64,000 nucleotides of DNA from Aphis gossypii (GCF_020184175.1 NW_026082986.1:372001-436000), one strand, 5' to 3'. Shown: positions 48,740 through 62,163, numbered from the stretch's first letter. A program made the numbers and translations. Notes: generated by a model from the letters alone, not told the origin.

Positions 48740-51586
48740 AAGAATGACAAGAATTGCAAGAATAGTTAACCACCATACATTATATTTGATTATAATTTAT
48801 GATTGTCGCTGGTAAGTACAATTACAGCTATAAATTTTATGTGAAACAAGTCTTATGTGTAGGAGTTTCTAATAATTGTACGTATTTATTTATTAGGTAT
48901 TTTTAGCCATTTCGCTTGACTGTTGGTTTTCGGAAATTTGTTGACATTGACGTTCTGCGGTATTTGAATGACCCATTGAAATGTGGATTACGAAGTTTTC
49001 TGGAATTACGTTTTGGTTATCTTAATATTAAACTCTATATTAATTGCCAACCATAATGCGCACAAAAATTTTTAAAAACAATTATAAAATTAAAATTATG
49101 AACGATTAAAAAAAAATTGTTTTACATTTAATATCATACGAAGCTTATAAATTTAGAAATAATTAAGATTTTATCTTTATTAATAACAACTGATTCGCTG
49201 TATAATAGAATTGCATTAGAAAATCCTTAAGTATGACTCTGTAATTTAATTGATTATTTTGAACTATTATCTTTTTCAAGTTTAATGAACATTTTATATT
49301 TCTATGACTTGAATCAAATTTTTTAGATTTAAATACAATGTTAGTTTATTCAAAATTTTAATGTATTATCCTGTATCTAATTGTAAATTGAAATATCGTT
49401 AGGTAACGGTAGGTTTTAAAAACCTTTAATATCTATATACTAATGTATTATCAAATTATATACATTTCTAGTTTGATTCAACAAAATACCTTCTTTTAAA
49501 TGTAAAAACTATAAAAATTGAAATGTTCATATTACAACTATGTTTTGTCAACTTATAACAGTACAATATCGATATTTTAGTTATTATCAGTTTTTATATA
49601 AGTCTGATGATCGTGCTTTATAGGTATATATAATATACAGGGTATAACTCGTCTATTTAGCATATAGATACATACTAATCTACCATTAAGAAAATACCAT
49701 TAGATAAAATTATTATTAAAAACATTTTCGCTATACATCATTTATAAGGTAATTCTTTTTATTCGCCCAATTGTAATTAACATCGTTTATATTAATATAT
49801 TAAAATTAATTAAACTAACGGAGCTGAGTGTAAATTTAAAACAATATAAGTATGATAATGTTGATATCTATAAGTTAAATACATCGCTAGGTACACCGAC
49901 AATAGATGATAATAAATAATAATTATTATTACTTTAATCGATAAAATACATAATTAAGTATAGTATATTTGTGATTATCATCATTAATATTATTCTAATT
50001 TTTCTTAGTTCTTTAAATACAAGTGAAAGAGTTAAAAATATTAAAACACTAAAATTAAAGTTAAGTAGGTATTAGTATTGCATAGACAGTGAAGATTGGA
50101 AAGTCGATTCTATTTTTGAAGACCATAATTATTTTAAATCGCTAACTGTTGATTGTGTAGTATACTGTCTGTAGTTTTTAATAAGGCAACTTTCAAAACG
50201 TTACGTTTGTGAAAGATGTAAATCATTTTTTTAAATTACTTCTACATCTCTTAATAAATCAGTAGTTTCACTTACTAACATTAAATATAGAGGTTATTTT
50301 ATGCTATTTAATATTTACTATTTATTTATTTTATTTAACTTTTTCAATATTATTAAAACAATACAAAATTCTTTTGAAAGATTTCATGAAAATGTGAATG
50401 TATTTCGCTCAACGGTAAATGATGTTTTAAAAACTTCTATTTTTTTCCTTGTACTGAACATAAAATTTAAGTCATGTTACATATTTTTTTTATACTATAT
50501 TACTATGAGCATGTGTCAGTACTGTTATTTTAAAAATATGAAGCCTAACCTGTTTAAAGAAGTTGAAAAAAAAACTTTCTAAACTAGTAAACACTGTACT
50601 TGATTATGGGATAAATTGCAATATTAAAATAATTTTTACTTATCATAAAATATTATTATAATATGATCATATATATTTTTTTTTAACTTAATATAATTAT
50701 GTAAGAAATATGAATAGTAGTGGTATTAAAGCACCAATCTTTATGTTTGTTTTCCGTTGGCATGTATTTGACCGGTAGAACCGATATAAGGAAATTTGTG
50801 ACAGTTCATGACCGCCACTATCTCATAAGAGCTCAGTTCCATTAATCTTAGTTAATGACTAAAAGTGGATTTTTGTACAACTATAGATAATGATATATAT
50901 ATATGATGTATATATATTTATATATACAGTATCAATTTAAGTCTCTGTACAATCAAGTATAATTTTATAATTACAAATTGTGCTGAAGGAATTTAGAAGA
51001 CATAGCTTTAGTTTTCGATGGGATTTTAGACTTAAATGTTTTTAATGTTCCTCGATGTCAAACTAGATCCAAAAACATGTTTAATATTTCATTTTAATGG
51101 AGAAATTATGCACTTGTTTCGCCTATTAATAGATTAATGAAATTAACTAATGACGTCCATGTTGATTTATTAAATTTTCATACTTTTGATGGTTTTTGTA
51201 ATTATATTATCCATCATACATAGTTTATTTTTTATACAAGAAATTTTTTATTATTACAGATTACTATTTTAGATATTATTGTTATTATTTTGATTATTTT
51301 TTATTGATAATTCTTCTTAGTGTTTTTGCCATTATTTTTATTGTCATTTCAGTCTACATGACTATATATTAAATAGATTTAAGTCCTACTACTGCAATAA
51401 CTATAGGTACAAATTTTTACCTATTGAGTTTCATCTCGTTTAAATTATAAAAAATAAACAGTAAGAAAATGTTTTCATACAGAATATGGACCCAAGTCAC
51501 AAAAATAATTGTTATGGTTTCCTGGCCATAATATACATATGGAAAATTACCTAGTCTAAGACCTAAGTTATAGATGCACGCGAACA
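48740..51586. other. Gene-free intergenic DNA
   Basis: No supported gene. The 93-codon frame at 50301-50582 is dominated by F, I, N, K and Y codons as expected of AT-rich noncoding DNA. No splice-linked exons or repeats stand out. Confidence 0.45.
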
Positions 51587-51607
51587 TGTGTGTGTGTGTG
51601 TGTGTGA
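51587..51607. repeat. TG dinucleotide microsatellite
   Basis: About ten TG units in a row. A 130-codon minus-strand frame across it (51417-51809) owes a run of HTHTHTH to this repeat and is not accepted as a gene. Confidence 0.85.
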
Positions 51608-52007
51608 ATGACAACGAGAAATCGTACATTATAATAACGGCGTAGTGATAAGAAGTATTGGTGGCGAAGATTAAATTTAATATTAATAATATATTGGGAT
51701 GTTTTAGAAAAAATAGCCCACTATTCGCATCGATCAAATTAAGAGTAGAAAATATCAAAATAAGAGATACGGATACAAAGTGACTTTTTTTTACTGACAT
51801 TTTTATCAATATAATATAATATAATATAATATAATATGTATAATGACAACAATATTTGTTTAAAATTTTCTTAAAAAAAAAAAATTGTTTAAATAGGTCA
51901 ATAATGTTGGCTGTAGTAAGTACATAGAGAATAGAGATATAGGTAGTTAGTTTTAAAGAAGTATTACTGTTGATATTTCTAAAATAATCAGAAAGTTATA
52001 TCTATAG

Positions 52008-52155
52008 TCTGTTCAGCAAGAGAACGCGCCGATACTGTGCATCCTCCTGCACCTCCCTGCATCGAAACCGGTTTCCCTATGGCAGGATGACGTTTGGGAA
52101 TGCGCAGAAAACCCGATTTTGGTCGGCCCGTGGCGAGTTCTCTCGCTGGACAGAG
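52008..52155. mobile_element. GC-rich MITE, about 148 bp
   Basis: The left end (52009-52030) CTGTTCAGCAAGAGAACGCG is mirrored at 52132-52153 with three mismatches. TATAG lies on each side (52003-52007 and 52156-52160), giving a 5-bp duplication or a TA duplication with chance extension. The body is strikingly GC-rich against its AT-rich flanks. It has no coding capacity. Confidence 0.7.
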
Positions 52156-52160
52156 TATAG

Positions 52161-54358
52161 TTATAAATTATGATACTATTTATGTAATTTATAAACATAA
52201 TATTAACGTATTAGTCTATATTTAATAATTAACAACAGTAAAATGTCAAACTAACTTTGATTTATCTATAAGTTAATCTAGAGTATAAATAACTATAGAT
52301 TGGTGAAGCGATGACTTAACAAAGAATTTAGTAACGAACCATTTTACAATGTTAACGCGGTAGTTTAAATTTATTGTGAATATACTGTTTTTAATTTATA
52401 AATATTAAAATTGTAAAACATTGACTCAATACAATCATTTAATAATAGTTACACATAATAAATTATATAATATAATATTAGTACTGTATTGTTTGGTGTG
52501 ATTGTTCTCATCAATATTATGCTACTCCTTCATTTTTGGATATTTTGAATACATTTTTTCTAATAGTTGATGTAGTTGAATTCGATATGGAACCACGGGA
52601 TCTACAAAAAATATAGGAATGCGCGCAGTTTGATTATTGAGTGTAAATAAATTACTGTAGTTAACGATCATTTTACTCGCTTTAGGACCCTAGCATTCGA
52701 GTCCATTTCCTAACCATATGTGTGTCAATAAGGTGAAAATATGAAATGCCTAAGAATAACAATACATAGGTATGTATATATAATATAACAGTACATAAAG
52801 ATATTATGTAATTTTTTCCCTGTTTAACCGACATCAAAGAAGGCTCTGCGTGAACATTATACTACTCCTCTGCTAAAATCTTTATTGATGAATATCAATT
52901 TTTCATAAATATAATTCATACAATATACCTAGTCCAAATAACACATCAGATGCTACACAACAGCATAAAATAAAAATAAAAATAGTGGTATTATATAATT
53001 ATTGAACAATCGTGAAGAATAGATGTACAATATACATATAATAGTATATACACTCGTGTATGTAAGAGAATTATACAAGTAATAATAAACAATTTATGTT
53101 GCATTTTTAATGATAAAAAAATAATATATAAATCATTTAAAAAATGAAGTACCTTATGTGCTTAAAATGTTAAACAAAACTTTAAATTAAATGATGTCTG
53201 GGCGTATGGACAATTTGGCTTAGGATAAAAATAAAACGTATAATATTCTTTTACATCCATACCTACCTAACTAATATTGTTTGCTGAACTCATATAACTT
53301 ATATACAACGCATCACTTTTCATGTGGTTAACTAATGTTTACTAAAAACTAGATTATTTACGAATTACGATGATTTTTCTTACTGTCTGCTAGAGCCTTC
53401 TACCGTCAGCCTTGACCGTCTGGTGAATTTAACTCCGGTTCCATGGGCCGGTGACTAAATGGTTTGACAATCGTTTGCTTGAAACTAAGATTAGCTGAGT
53501 CCAAATCTAATCTGGGCATTTGATTCAGGTGCAACATCACTACCTAAGTAAATTATATTTTATACTTGACATTAATTCAAAAGGATTTTAGTCATTCATA
53601 AAAGTTATGAAAATATGTTTTGTAGCGTTATTTTGACGACATTTTTGTGTCAGAAACGTAGCTTGTAGATAATATCGTTAGTTTGCGAACAATTATAGTA
53701 AATGTAAAATGTTATTATAATTTATAATGTATATCTGTGCCACAATTTAAAGAACAATTTTCATGGAACAATAATATAAATTGGTAACTATCACATCTGA
53801 AATAAATAACCGATAATGTAGAAAATGGCTGTTTGTTATGATGGATTAAAAAAAAAAAAAATACTTTTGACACACTATAATGTATTTATTTATATTTAGA
53901 TAAAATTTATGCGAAGAAAAAATGTATTAAAGTATATGGATATGATTCGTGAAAATTAATTATTTTTGGAAAGTTAAATACCTTACACCTTTGAAGCAGC
54001 AATGGTATTAAGGTAGTGATAGGGGTGACAGTGATTTGAACTTGGTTAATACTTATTGTAATTAATATTAAAAACTAATAATGATAATGACAATGATTGA
54101 CATCGAATATTATAAAAATCTTATATTATAGGTACATCATTTTAAATTAACAAAAACAAAACGTAAATAGGCTTGATTAGTCTTCACTCTTTAGCAAGAT
54201 GATGAAAACAATTTATTTTTACATATGTGTTTGTGCTTCTACGGTACTGCTAAATTTATCTTTCATCCCCCTCCGAAATTTTATCAAAAATGCTATTATT
54301 TTAAAATATTTGATAATTCTTGGTACGCTTTTACGTTACTTTAGAAATATAATAACTA
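52161..54358. other. Gene-free intergenic DNA
   Basis: AT-rich DNA with no gene or repeat boundary I can support. A 67-codon hydrophobic plus-strand frame at 54199-54402 overlaps the 3' end of the next entry and is probably chance. Confidence 0.45.
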
Positions 54359-54733
54359 TTAAATACTTTTGCTTTTTATTAATATTAAGTTTGTATAACT
54401 AACTTTTTTGAAATCTGTCGTTGTGAGGTTTTCAACAACCGCATATACATTATTCACGCTTTTGTAAAAAACCCAATCGAGGAACACATCAAATGCGATG
54501 TTGTCGTCTAGTGGCAATATCATATTATTAAACCGGAGTAGCACATAGTATAGACGATGTGATCGGTTTTTCAGTATTTCCGAGCGGGAAACTAAGAGTT
54601 TTCCCAATGATCTTATATGATGAATTCCGCATAGGTTTATTGCTTGTTTACAGTGAACATGCACAAGTTCCATGTCCGTAAAATGTTCGAGAACTGTCAA
54701 ATTCAAAAATCCGATTTTCTTCGTGAGTTCCAT
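54359..54733 (-). CDS. Hypothetical protein or exon, 124 codons
   Basis: Starts MELTKKIGFLNLTVLEHFTD and continues with a balanced amino-acid mix (C, H, R, W, V as well as L and N), unlike the F/I/N/K-rich chance frames around it. I recognise no family. The last 20 residues turn AT-rich, so the true end may be a splice site before 54420 or the frame may be degenerate. There is no second copy in the window, no recognisable transposon domain, and no clear upstream acceptor. It may be one exon of a host gene, a decayed gene, or a chance frame. Confidence 0.3.
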   Translation of the reverse strand: MELTKKIGFLNLTVLEHFTDMELVHVHCKQAINLCGIHHIRSLGKLLVSRSEILKNRSHRLYYVLLRFNNMILPLDDNIAFDVFLDWVFYKSVNNVYAVVENLTTTDFKKVSYTNLILIKSKSI

Positions 54734-55090
54734 TACGTAGGTACAATATAATGGTGTATCAGGTAATATATTATATAATATGTGTGTTTGTGTGTAAGCG
54801 ATAGGTATTGAACATAATATATTGTACTATTGTTTGTGTATTGAGATTAAAATATTTTGATTATTATTATAATAATATAGACAATACAGTGCCAGTTCAA
54901 AAAAATGACAGTTGATACGTATCCACGGAAACAGTATATATTTTATACGATGTGTTGCGATGATTTGTTGTGTTACAATTTTAACTTTAAATGTTCATAA
55001 AAATATTTATAGAATTATATGGCATTATATGCACAACTTTATTTTTTAATTCCAGTAATAAAAACGTTTTAGAAACCACGACCATGAATT
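54734..55090. other. Intergenic DNA
   Basis: AT-rich with a short TG-rich patch near 54780-54796. Nothing else is supported. Confidence 0.4.
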
Positions 55091-55445
55091 TGGCCCACCC
55101 ACCAAACCCAATCCACTTCAAATATATGTCAAAAAATTGTGAAAAATTAGCAAGTAATAGCAAGTTAGTTTTCAAAATTAGCAAGTCATTTTCACATTTT
55201 AAATGATCACTTTTTAATTAGGGGGGCCAAGTTTAGGTAGCCCACCCACTTCAACCAATACACTTCAAATGTATGTCAATAATAGCAAATAATTAGCAAG
55301 TAATAGCAAGTTGGTTTTAAAAATTAGCAAGTCAATTTTTCACTGGGTGGGCCAAGTTCAGGTAGCCCACCCACTTCACCTAATACACTTGAAATGTATG
55401 TCAAAAAATAGCAAATAATTAGCAAGTAATAGAAAGTTGGTTTTC
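55091..55445. repeat. Imperfect tandem repeat, three units of about 125-147 bp
   Basis: Each unit contains GGCCCACCCACC or GCCCACCCACTTCA, then CACTTCAAATGTATGTCAA, then AATTAGCAAGTAATAGCAAG. The anchor CACTT(C/G)AAAT starts at 55114, 55261 and 55386. Within units the heptamer AGCAAGT recurs. No reading frame is kept across units. Confidence 0.8.
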
Positions 55446-57585
55446 AATATGCAAAAAAATAGCTTGTTTTTAACTTATAATAGAAAATTGGTTTCCTGGT
55501 ATATATATTTTAAACATCGTATTACAATAATTATGTTTACCTTGCAGAGATAAAATTCTTCTTTACGTGTTGTGAAAATTTGGTAGCTTTACAACAAATA
55601 TGGTGCGAAAAAACTTGTTCCGCGCAAAACAGTTTTTGCTATGTTGTACATTTGAAAGACTGAGACAACACATGGGGTGTGACGTCCTCTTAAGAATAAA
55701 ACCTATATCTTTTAAGTTTTAATAAACCTAGCTGAAGTCATAAAATAATAAATAAATTATCATAAGGTTTGACTATAATCTAACAATCCATAATACAATG
55801 TAAGATGTTACATAGATTTACAGATGTAAATTAACCTTAGGTAGGTTCTAAATATTTTATTCGTACTTAATATTATAATTTATTCAAATTAATAATTTTT
55901 CATTGTATCAATATATATTATATTTTATAATTACTGTATAAATAAGTGTAACTAATAGCCTTTGTTGTCGATGTAAATATCATCAATTAAAAAAAAGCGG
56001 GTAAGTGGGTATCGCTCTGCTGTACATTGGGGGTTGGGTGGACTTCTGACTAAGGTAGTGTAGTAAGCTGACGTAGTTACAGAAAGCCTATAGTGCAAAA
56101 GATCAAACACAACATCACGCCACCGGAATAGGCCACTAATAGGTGATAGACCCACCACAATAAGAATGGTTTTTATAGCTATGGCTCAGTTAATTTATTC
56201 ATATGGATTGGAAGTTGGGGCGGTGCCTACAATATACAACTTAATTCACTTTAAACCACTATAAATTCTCTTATTAAAATATTTTTTTTAAAACTCTATA
56301 GGATGAGCACTGTATTGTTGTATAAAGAGTGTAATCTATAAAATTTAACTTAATTATATGCACGACATGTATTATCGAATATGTTTTTCATTGATATTCA
56401 AAAATTTAAATTTAAACATAACCATTGTACAAAAGCTAAACAAACCAACAAGTATTTAATTCCAAAGTGTAGAACGGAATTAGGAAAAAAATCCCATTAA
56501 TGTTGGAATTAAGATGGCAATGGAATTAAATATTGTCGTTGGTTTGTTTAAGATCTTTAGTTTATATAAGAAAATGGTAAATGAAAAAATTAAATTACTA
56601 ATATAGTTAAGTTTATTATTAGTATTCCAGTCGTATTTTTAAATTTATTATGTAATTCTAAAATATTTATTTATGATAAGCTTATAATCACTAAATTAAC
56701 CATGATCGACTTATGTTAAAATATAATTTAATTATTTTTAGTAAATGTACGAGATATAATTTAAGAATCCTTGTCTCCACAACAAATTTAGGAGACAATC
56801 ATTTATGTATAATGCCATATTATAATATGTATAAATATTTGTATAAATTTACATGAATGTATATCTTTAAATTTTAAATGAAAATAAATAAATAATAGTA
56901 ATATAATAATAATAAGTTTATTAGCTTTCAACAATTAAATAAGCAGAAAGCATGTATGAGTTATAAAATATATTGATATATTTAGAGGGATAAGTTGCTG
57001 GAAATATTTATGTTATCATATTTAATCAGGAAACAGTTATAAAGTAGGTTTGGAAATGATTTTTTTTTACATTTTAACTGATACAACATGACGTATTGTA
57101 TTATAGTTAAGTGTTTTATGGTTAAATCAAATAACCTAAGCTGTAAAGATTAAATTATGATATAGATATAAGTAGGTACATTTGAATTTAATACAAGATT
57201 AAAAATATGTTACATATTTTTCTAATTACTATAAGTAGGTATTTGTTTTCAAATTATATTATTCACGTAGGTACCTAAAAAATAAACTATGATAATATAT
57301 TTACATGAAAAATAAATTGTTTTTATGAATTTTTCTCTTTTATGAATATAAAAAACAAGTAACAGTTTTTAGTCCATCAATAAAACTCCAAATAAATAAT
57401 AATATAGGTAGATACATATAATATCATCTCTTCTCATAACACTTACATGTCAACTGTCAAGTATTTACAATAAACAAGTAGTATAAAACTATAAATTAAA
57501 ACAACGATAAATAAACTATATGCAGGTATGCTTATATAATAATATGTAGGTATATAAAATTATTAACATTTTATTTAAATAATAG
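55446..57585. other. Gene-free intergenic DNA with one short dispersed match
   Basis: 55990-56035 resembles 12338-12385 (GGTAAGTGGGTATCGCTCTG against GGCAAGTGAGTACCGCTCTG, then CTGTACATT), which lies in the hAT-like element; this is probably another remnant of that family. Otherwise AT-rich with no supported gene. Confidence 0.45.
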
Positions 57586-57593
57586 TATCAAAC

Positions 57594-59807
57594 GGATCCG
57601 GTGCAGATGCGTACGTCTCATTTCCGTACAGCCTATTTTTAGTTACAAATTTTCTCACTTGCGTACAACGTAATTACTCAGAATAAAATCAATTGTCATT
57701 CGCGTACACACTCATTTCCCTTCACACTTGGTCAGGCTTAGGACTGGCAGAATATTTTGCAATACTCTGGCGTGTTTAAAAATGAGGGCGCACGAATAAA
57801 TACGTTCAGTGTGTAGCTAACTCTAAATGTAAAATGTAAAATATCATTGTAATAAGTATAAATAATATAAATAATAATATAAAAAAATAATATAATCTAA
57901 TTTAATCTAATTTGATGATTAAGGCCAATTTTTTGAGGTAATTGTCTAAGTCGTTATTTTTTAAACAGCTTTGAGTAATACGTTTGATTCTCTCGTCCAA
58001 TTTTGTATATATTTTTTTTCGTTTTGTCCCTTCTAAATTTAATTCATTGCGTAAAAGTCGATGGTCACTTTCTGCTGCTGCTATCTTCAGTTTTTCGATT
58101 AAAACCCAAATACTCCGGTTCGATCTTCCCACCAGTGTTTTAAATTTATGGTTCCATCCTTCGACGATGTTGTTTGTTCGGTGCTTTTCATTGTGACAAT
58201 TTCGTATTTCCTTAGAAATAGTGGCGGATTCGATCCAGTTTTAAACAAAATAGTCATTAAATTCAGTTAGCTTTACGTCATCAGGTGCAGTACTCTAAAT
58301 AATAAGTCATGCGTCGTCAATTATATCAAGAGGAAGGTAAGCTATTGATCCACACTTCCTGACATGCATTCGAATATCTTCATTTTGTTTATATATGGAT
58401 GCTAAGCCAACATCTTGAATTTTTCGCCACAAGCATTGCGTGAAGTGGAAATAGCATCCATGTAATTTTATTCCAGGAAAAATAGTTGTTAAGGCGTTCA
58501 TTGTAGCTATCTCGAAATCGAGGTGTACGGACTGTGGATTCCATCTAATATTTTTCATTTCCTCAAAAAGGCGATGGTACGTTTGTTGCTTTTTATCAGA
58601 CAAAAGAGAAAAAACGACGGAAAAAGCATTGCGTTCGTCAAAATTAGAGCTTACATCGATGTGGAGCGTGTACAATTGTGTAAATTGCTTACTACAAGTT
58701 TTGAAAGTTCCATCTATAAAAAATTCGGAATACTCTTTCAACGCACTTTTACCTGATGCAGTAGCAAAAATTATAATTCTGCTTGTCTTGTCAATAGTTA
58801 CATCCAGAACAATGAATGAAGTGCCATCTCTCAAAGCTACTAAGTCAGCTGGTATCTCAAGTTCTTCTACGATTTGTGGATCGCGAACTGACCATCTACA
58901 TTGTTGTCGGGCACAATAAAACCCAGCTTTTACTTCGTCAAATGTAGGAACTTCTGCGACAAACTCGTATCCAGCGTCTATTAAAGGTCGTATAGCATCG
59001 TTGTAAATAGAACAAACTAGTGTATCTTCTTCACACAATCTGTAAAAATGTGGGACACGCATAAAATACAGTATAATATTATATCAAATTAATTTAAACA
59101 TTTCATTGTGTATAATAAATATAATTTATATTTACAGTTTAATTTACATTTAGTTACATATTATGTAACTTTTTGAATAATAATAAAATATTTTATTAAT
59201 TATTATTATTTATTTAATATTAATATGTTTTACCTTTTGCGAGCTGTAGATAATGATTTTGCGATTTCAGTTTTTGCCACATCGGGAGTGCACTCTTGAT
59301 CGGTAATGGAAAGCAAATTCTCGCCTCGTGACTTTAACGTTCCTCTGCACTTTTTTTTTTTCGTTCACACACAACTAACTTATGGTTCCATCTTTATTTT
59401 TTCGATGGTGTCGGTATTGAAACCCGCTACCGTCAAATAAAGATGGCTTTTTTTTGTTGTTTCGATTAATTCCATTATAATAAATTAAAATAAAAAAAAC
59501 TATGAAAAAAATGCAGCAACACTGTTGTCCGTATGGTATACTATTCACACACTGATGTCACGTATCGTACATATCGAACGTAATCGTACGTATCGTACGT
59601 TTTTAATTCGATAAGACGATAAATAGTTTATAATATATTATATTTATGGGACAAAAGTATACATAGGGAATGCCCACATTTTAAGCCGTGTACGCAAATG
59701 TGACTATAAATCGCTAGTAGTTTGACCTTCGATAATTGTGTAGGTACGCAACTGAGAAGAAAATCGCCAGTGTACGCAAGTGAGACGTATGCATCTTCAC
59801 CGACACC
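57594..59807 (-). mobile_element. Mutator-like element 1 (MULE), 2.2 kb, with 8-bp TSD
   Basis: TATCAAAC lies on both sides (57586-57593 and 59808-59815). The terminal inverted repeats, roughly 57594-57630 and 59771-59807, match at about 30 of 37 positions (core GATGC.TACGTCTCA). The motif TCACTTGCGTACA or close variants recurs several times just inside both ends (57623, 57655, 57696; 59688, 59743, 59771), as expected of transposase-binding sites. A broken FLYWCH plus MULE transposase gene fills the minus strand. Confidence 0.88.
57902..59480 (-). pseudogene. MULE transposase with FLYWCH zinc finger, broken (element 1)
   Basis: 59480-59230 encodes a decayed FLYWCH finger (GFQYRHHRKNKDGTIS, then a TAG where the family has tryptophan before L-C-V, then CRGTLKSRGE) with a frameshift before it. 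The main frame from 59062 carries the transposase core: FFIDGTFKTCSKQF with the first catalytic aspartate, LLSDKKQQTY, HLDFEIATMNAL with the second, and CYFHFTQCLWRK with the family's C..H signature. It stops at 58307 (TGA). The C-terminal part resumes at 58190-57902, including NNIVEGWNH and GRSNRSIWVLIEKLK. At least four disabling changes make it inactive. The protein would have acted in the nucleus on the element's own ends. Confidence 0.85.
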
Positions 59808-60194
59808 TATCAAACATATTATGATCGTCGAAGATGGGCTAATTATTTTTAATGGGTCACTATAAATTGCGTCCCGTTTAAAATTGTTTATGTAAATTGT
59901 GGCCCGGGTATATTTTATACGGGCACCCGGGAATTGAGCCTCATTTTAACTACCTGTTTTGTATAAAATATTTGTTTTCCTTTTTCTATCCGGAGATTGG
60001 GCCACAAATTAAATTTATATTTTTAAAATGTACCCGGAGATTGGGCCATAAAAGTATAGCACACAAATATAATATTAATACGAATATATAATTTTTATTA
60101 ACTAATTATTATTTTTTTAACATATAAAAATACAATTCGTCAAATAATTAATACTTTTTTTTAAATACTTCCATACAGATTTAACTTATTTAGT

Positions 60195-60670
60195 ATACAA
60201 CAAGGTCCATAAAATTAGTCAAATATGAAATAATTTTTATAAAGAATTCCAATACTCATTTTACAAATATAATATAAGGTCCATAAAGTTAGTTAAAAAA
60301 AATAAATAATATAAAAAAAACATTTAGATTCATAAAATCAGTCAAATAATAAATAATAATAAATAATTTTTATAAATAATGCCAACACTCATTTTACAAA
60401 TATAATATAATAAGGTCCATAAAGTTAGTTAAAAAAAATAAATAATATAAAAAAACATTTAGATTCATAAAATCAGTCAAATAATAAATAATAATAAATA
60501 ATTTTTATAAATAATTCCAATACTCATTTTACAAATATAATATATAAGATCCATAAAGTTAGTTAAAAAAATAAATACTATGAAAACACATTTTCTAATA
60601 TAGGTACATAAAAATATAACACAAAACATTTAGATTCATAAAATCAGTCAAATAATAAATAATAGGTATG
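60195..60670. repeat. Tandem repeat of about 135 bp downstream of the MULE 2 transposase
   Basis: AAGGTCCATAAAGTTAGTTA recurs at about 60276 and 60413, and as a variant at about 60546, with AAAATCAGTCAAATAATAAATA and CTCATTTTACAAATATAATA between. A partial unit precedes at about 60200. The repeat lies between the transposase stop and the left end of the element. Confidence 0.8.
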
Positions 60671-60710
60671 AAATAATTTTTTATAATATTTTTTTAATAT
60701 TTTATTTTAA

Positions 60711-62163
60711 TTATTTTTTTTTTAAATAACATGATACCGATTGTACGTATTCAAATCGGGTTTTTTCTCCTTTTTTATATTTTTTAATTTCATTAAGAAT
60801 AACATTTTTTCGAACTAACGTTCGTTTTCTTGTTTGTATTGTGCCTGTACTTCTAATTTTAATATAAACTTCTGATTGAAGTTGTAATAAAACGTTTAAA
60901 AAATTATGTATGTTTGGATGTGTCATGTAGAAATTATTTTTGAAATGGGAATGAAACGACTCGACGGCATTTGTAGTACGAGTTACAGTTTCAGAACGTA
61001 ACGCCCACATATGAGGAGGGAAAAGAGCATCGTCACTAATATAAGTGTCATAAATATAATCAGAAAAGGTTGTGAGTTTATTGTTTTGTGGCATCTCACT
61101 TATAAAATCCATTGCAGAACAGTCGCCTACTTCTTCTGGATTTAAAAATGGCATTCCAAATATATTTCCTAGCCATTTTCCTACATCTGAAGTATTATCA
61201 TTGTATTCTTTACTTAAGTCAACTGCCTGAATTCATCGCCACCACGATTGCTTAAGGTGAAATCTACATCCTATAATTTCGATGTCAGACCATGTATTTG
61301 TAATTCCTTCTTGATGTCCTTTTTCAAAATCAACAATAACGTGTGTTGGCTTAAATTGTAAGCCACGATCCGAGCAATAGAGGATAATTGACTTTAATGT
61401 TTTAGTATAAGTTTCTTTTTGTTTGTCGTGAAGTAGACAAAATACTAAAGGAACATAAGAATTATTTTTATAACCATGAATAGAAAACAACTGATAAAAA
61501 TGTTTTGCACATTATTCAAAAGTGCCGTCAACATAAATACTTTCTAACGAACATAGGAATTTTAAATTGGTCATAGTGGAAAAAATAATAATATAATCAA
61601 TTTTATTATTTATTAATAAAAAGTTTTCTTTTTTTGTGTTGGTAATAATATCATTTGTTTCTAAATAGTCATGTACTTCATTCATATTTTTTGGCAATAC
61701 AGGTAAAATTTGTCGGCGAGCTCGATATACACTATCGCGTAATTGGTTTACATCATTTAATAAAAGTAAATCAGTATATACTGATGTACAGTTCTCAATT
61801 TCTGATAAAACAATTTTGGATGGTCTTACCGAAGTATCTTCGACTGCTTTTCTTTTTGTGGAAGTCCTGAGAACTTGACGCACAATTTGTTTTGTCTCTT
61901 CGTCGTGGTTATGTAGTAAGTTTGACTCGTCTGTTAAAAAAATAATATTAAAACTACTTTAATTTACCTATTTATGGTTATAATAGTTTTGATGTAACCT
62001 AACCCATTTGTATATTATTTGAAATTGTATACATTTTGGCTGGACATGTTTTTTTGGCACATCGCCAACGAGTTTTGCCACATTGACTCTCATGAGCAAA
62101 AGAAAATTTATAATTATTAAAAATTAATAATTTTTTTCCTCTTTCGAATATTAACACATTCAT
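60711..62163 (-). pseudogene. MULE transposase with FLYWCH zinc finger, two exons, two nonsense codons (element 2)
   Basis: Exon 1 (62163-62004) encodes most of a FLYWCH finger (YKFSFAHESQ, TRWRCAKKTCPAKMYT). A 73-bp intron (62003-61931; GTTAGG...TTAACAG) leads to exon 2 (61930-60711), whose first residues complete the finger with an H-N-H. The frame then stays the same to 60711: KRKAVED, YVDGTFE, VIVDFEKGHQEG, GCRFHLKQSWWR, then TNAVESFHSHFKNNF and a basic tail. Only two in-frame stops interrupt it, a TAA just after DGTFE (about 61510) and a TGA after SWWR (61233-61235). Restored length would be near 460 residues. Few lesions and no frameshift suggest a recent death. A related but poorer copy lies at 62.8-63.5 kb. 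Confidence 0.87.

Noticed and set aside
51417..51809. 130-codon minus-strand frame
   Set aside because: Contains HTHTHTH from a TG microsatellite and otherwise looks like translated AT-rich noncoding DNA.
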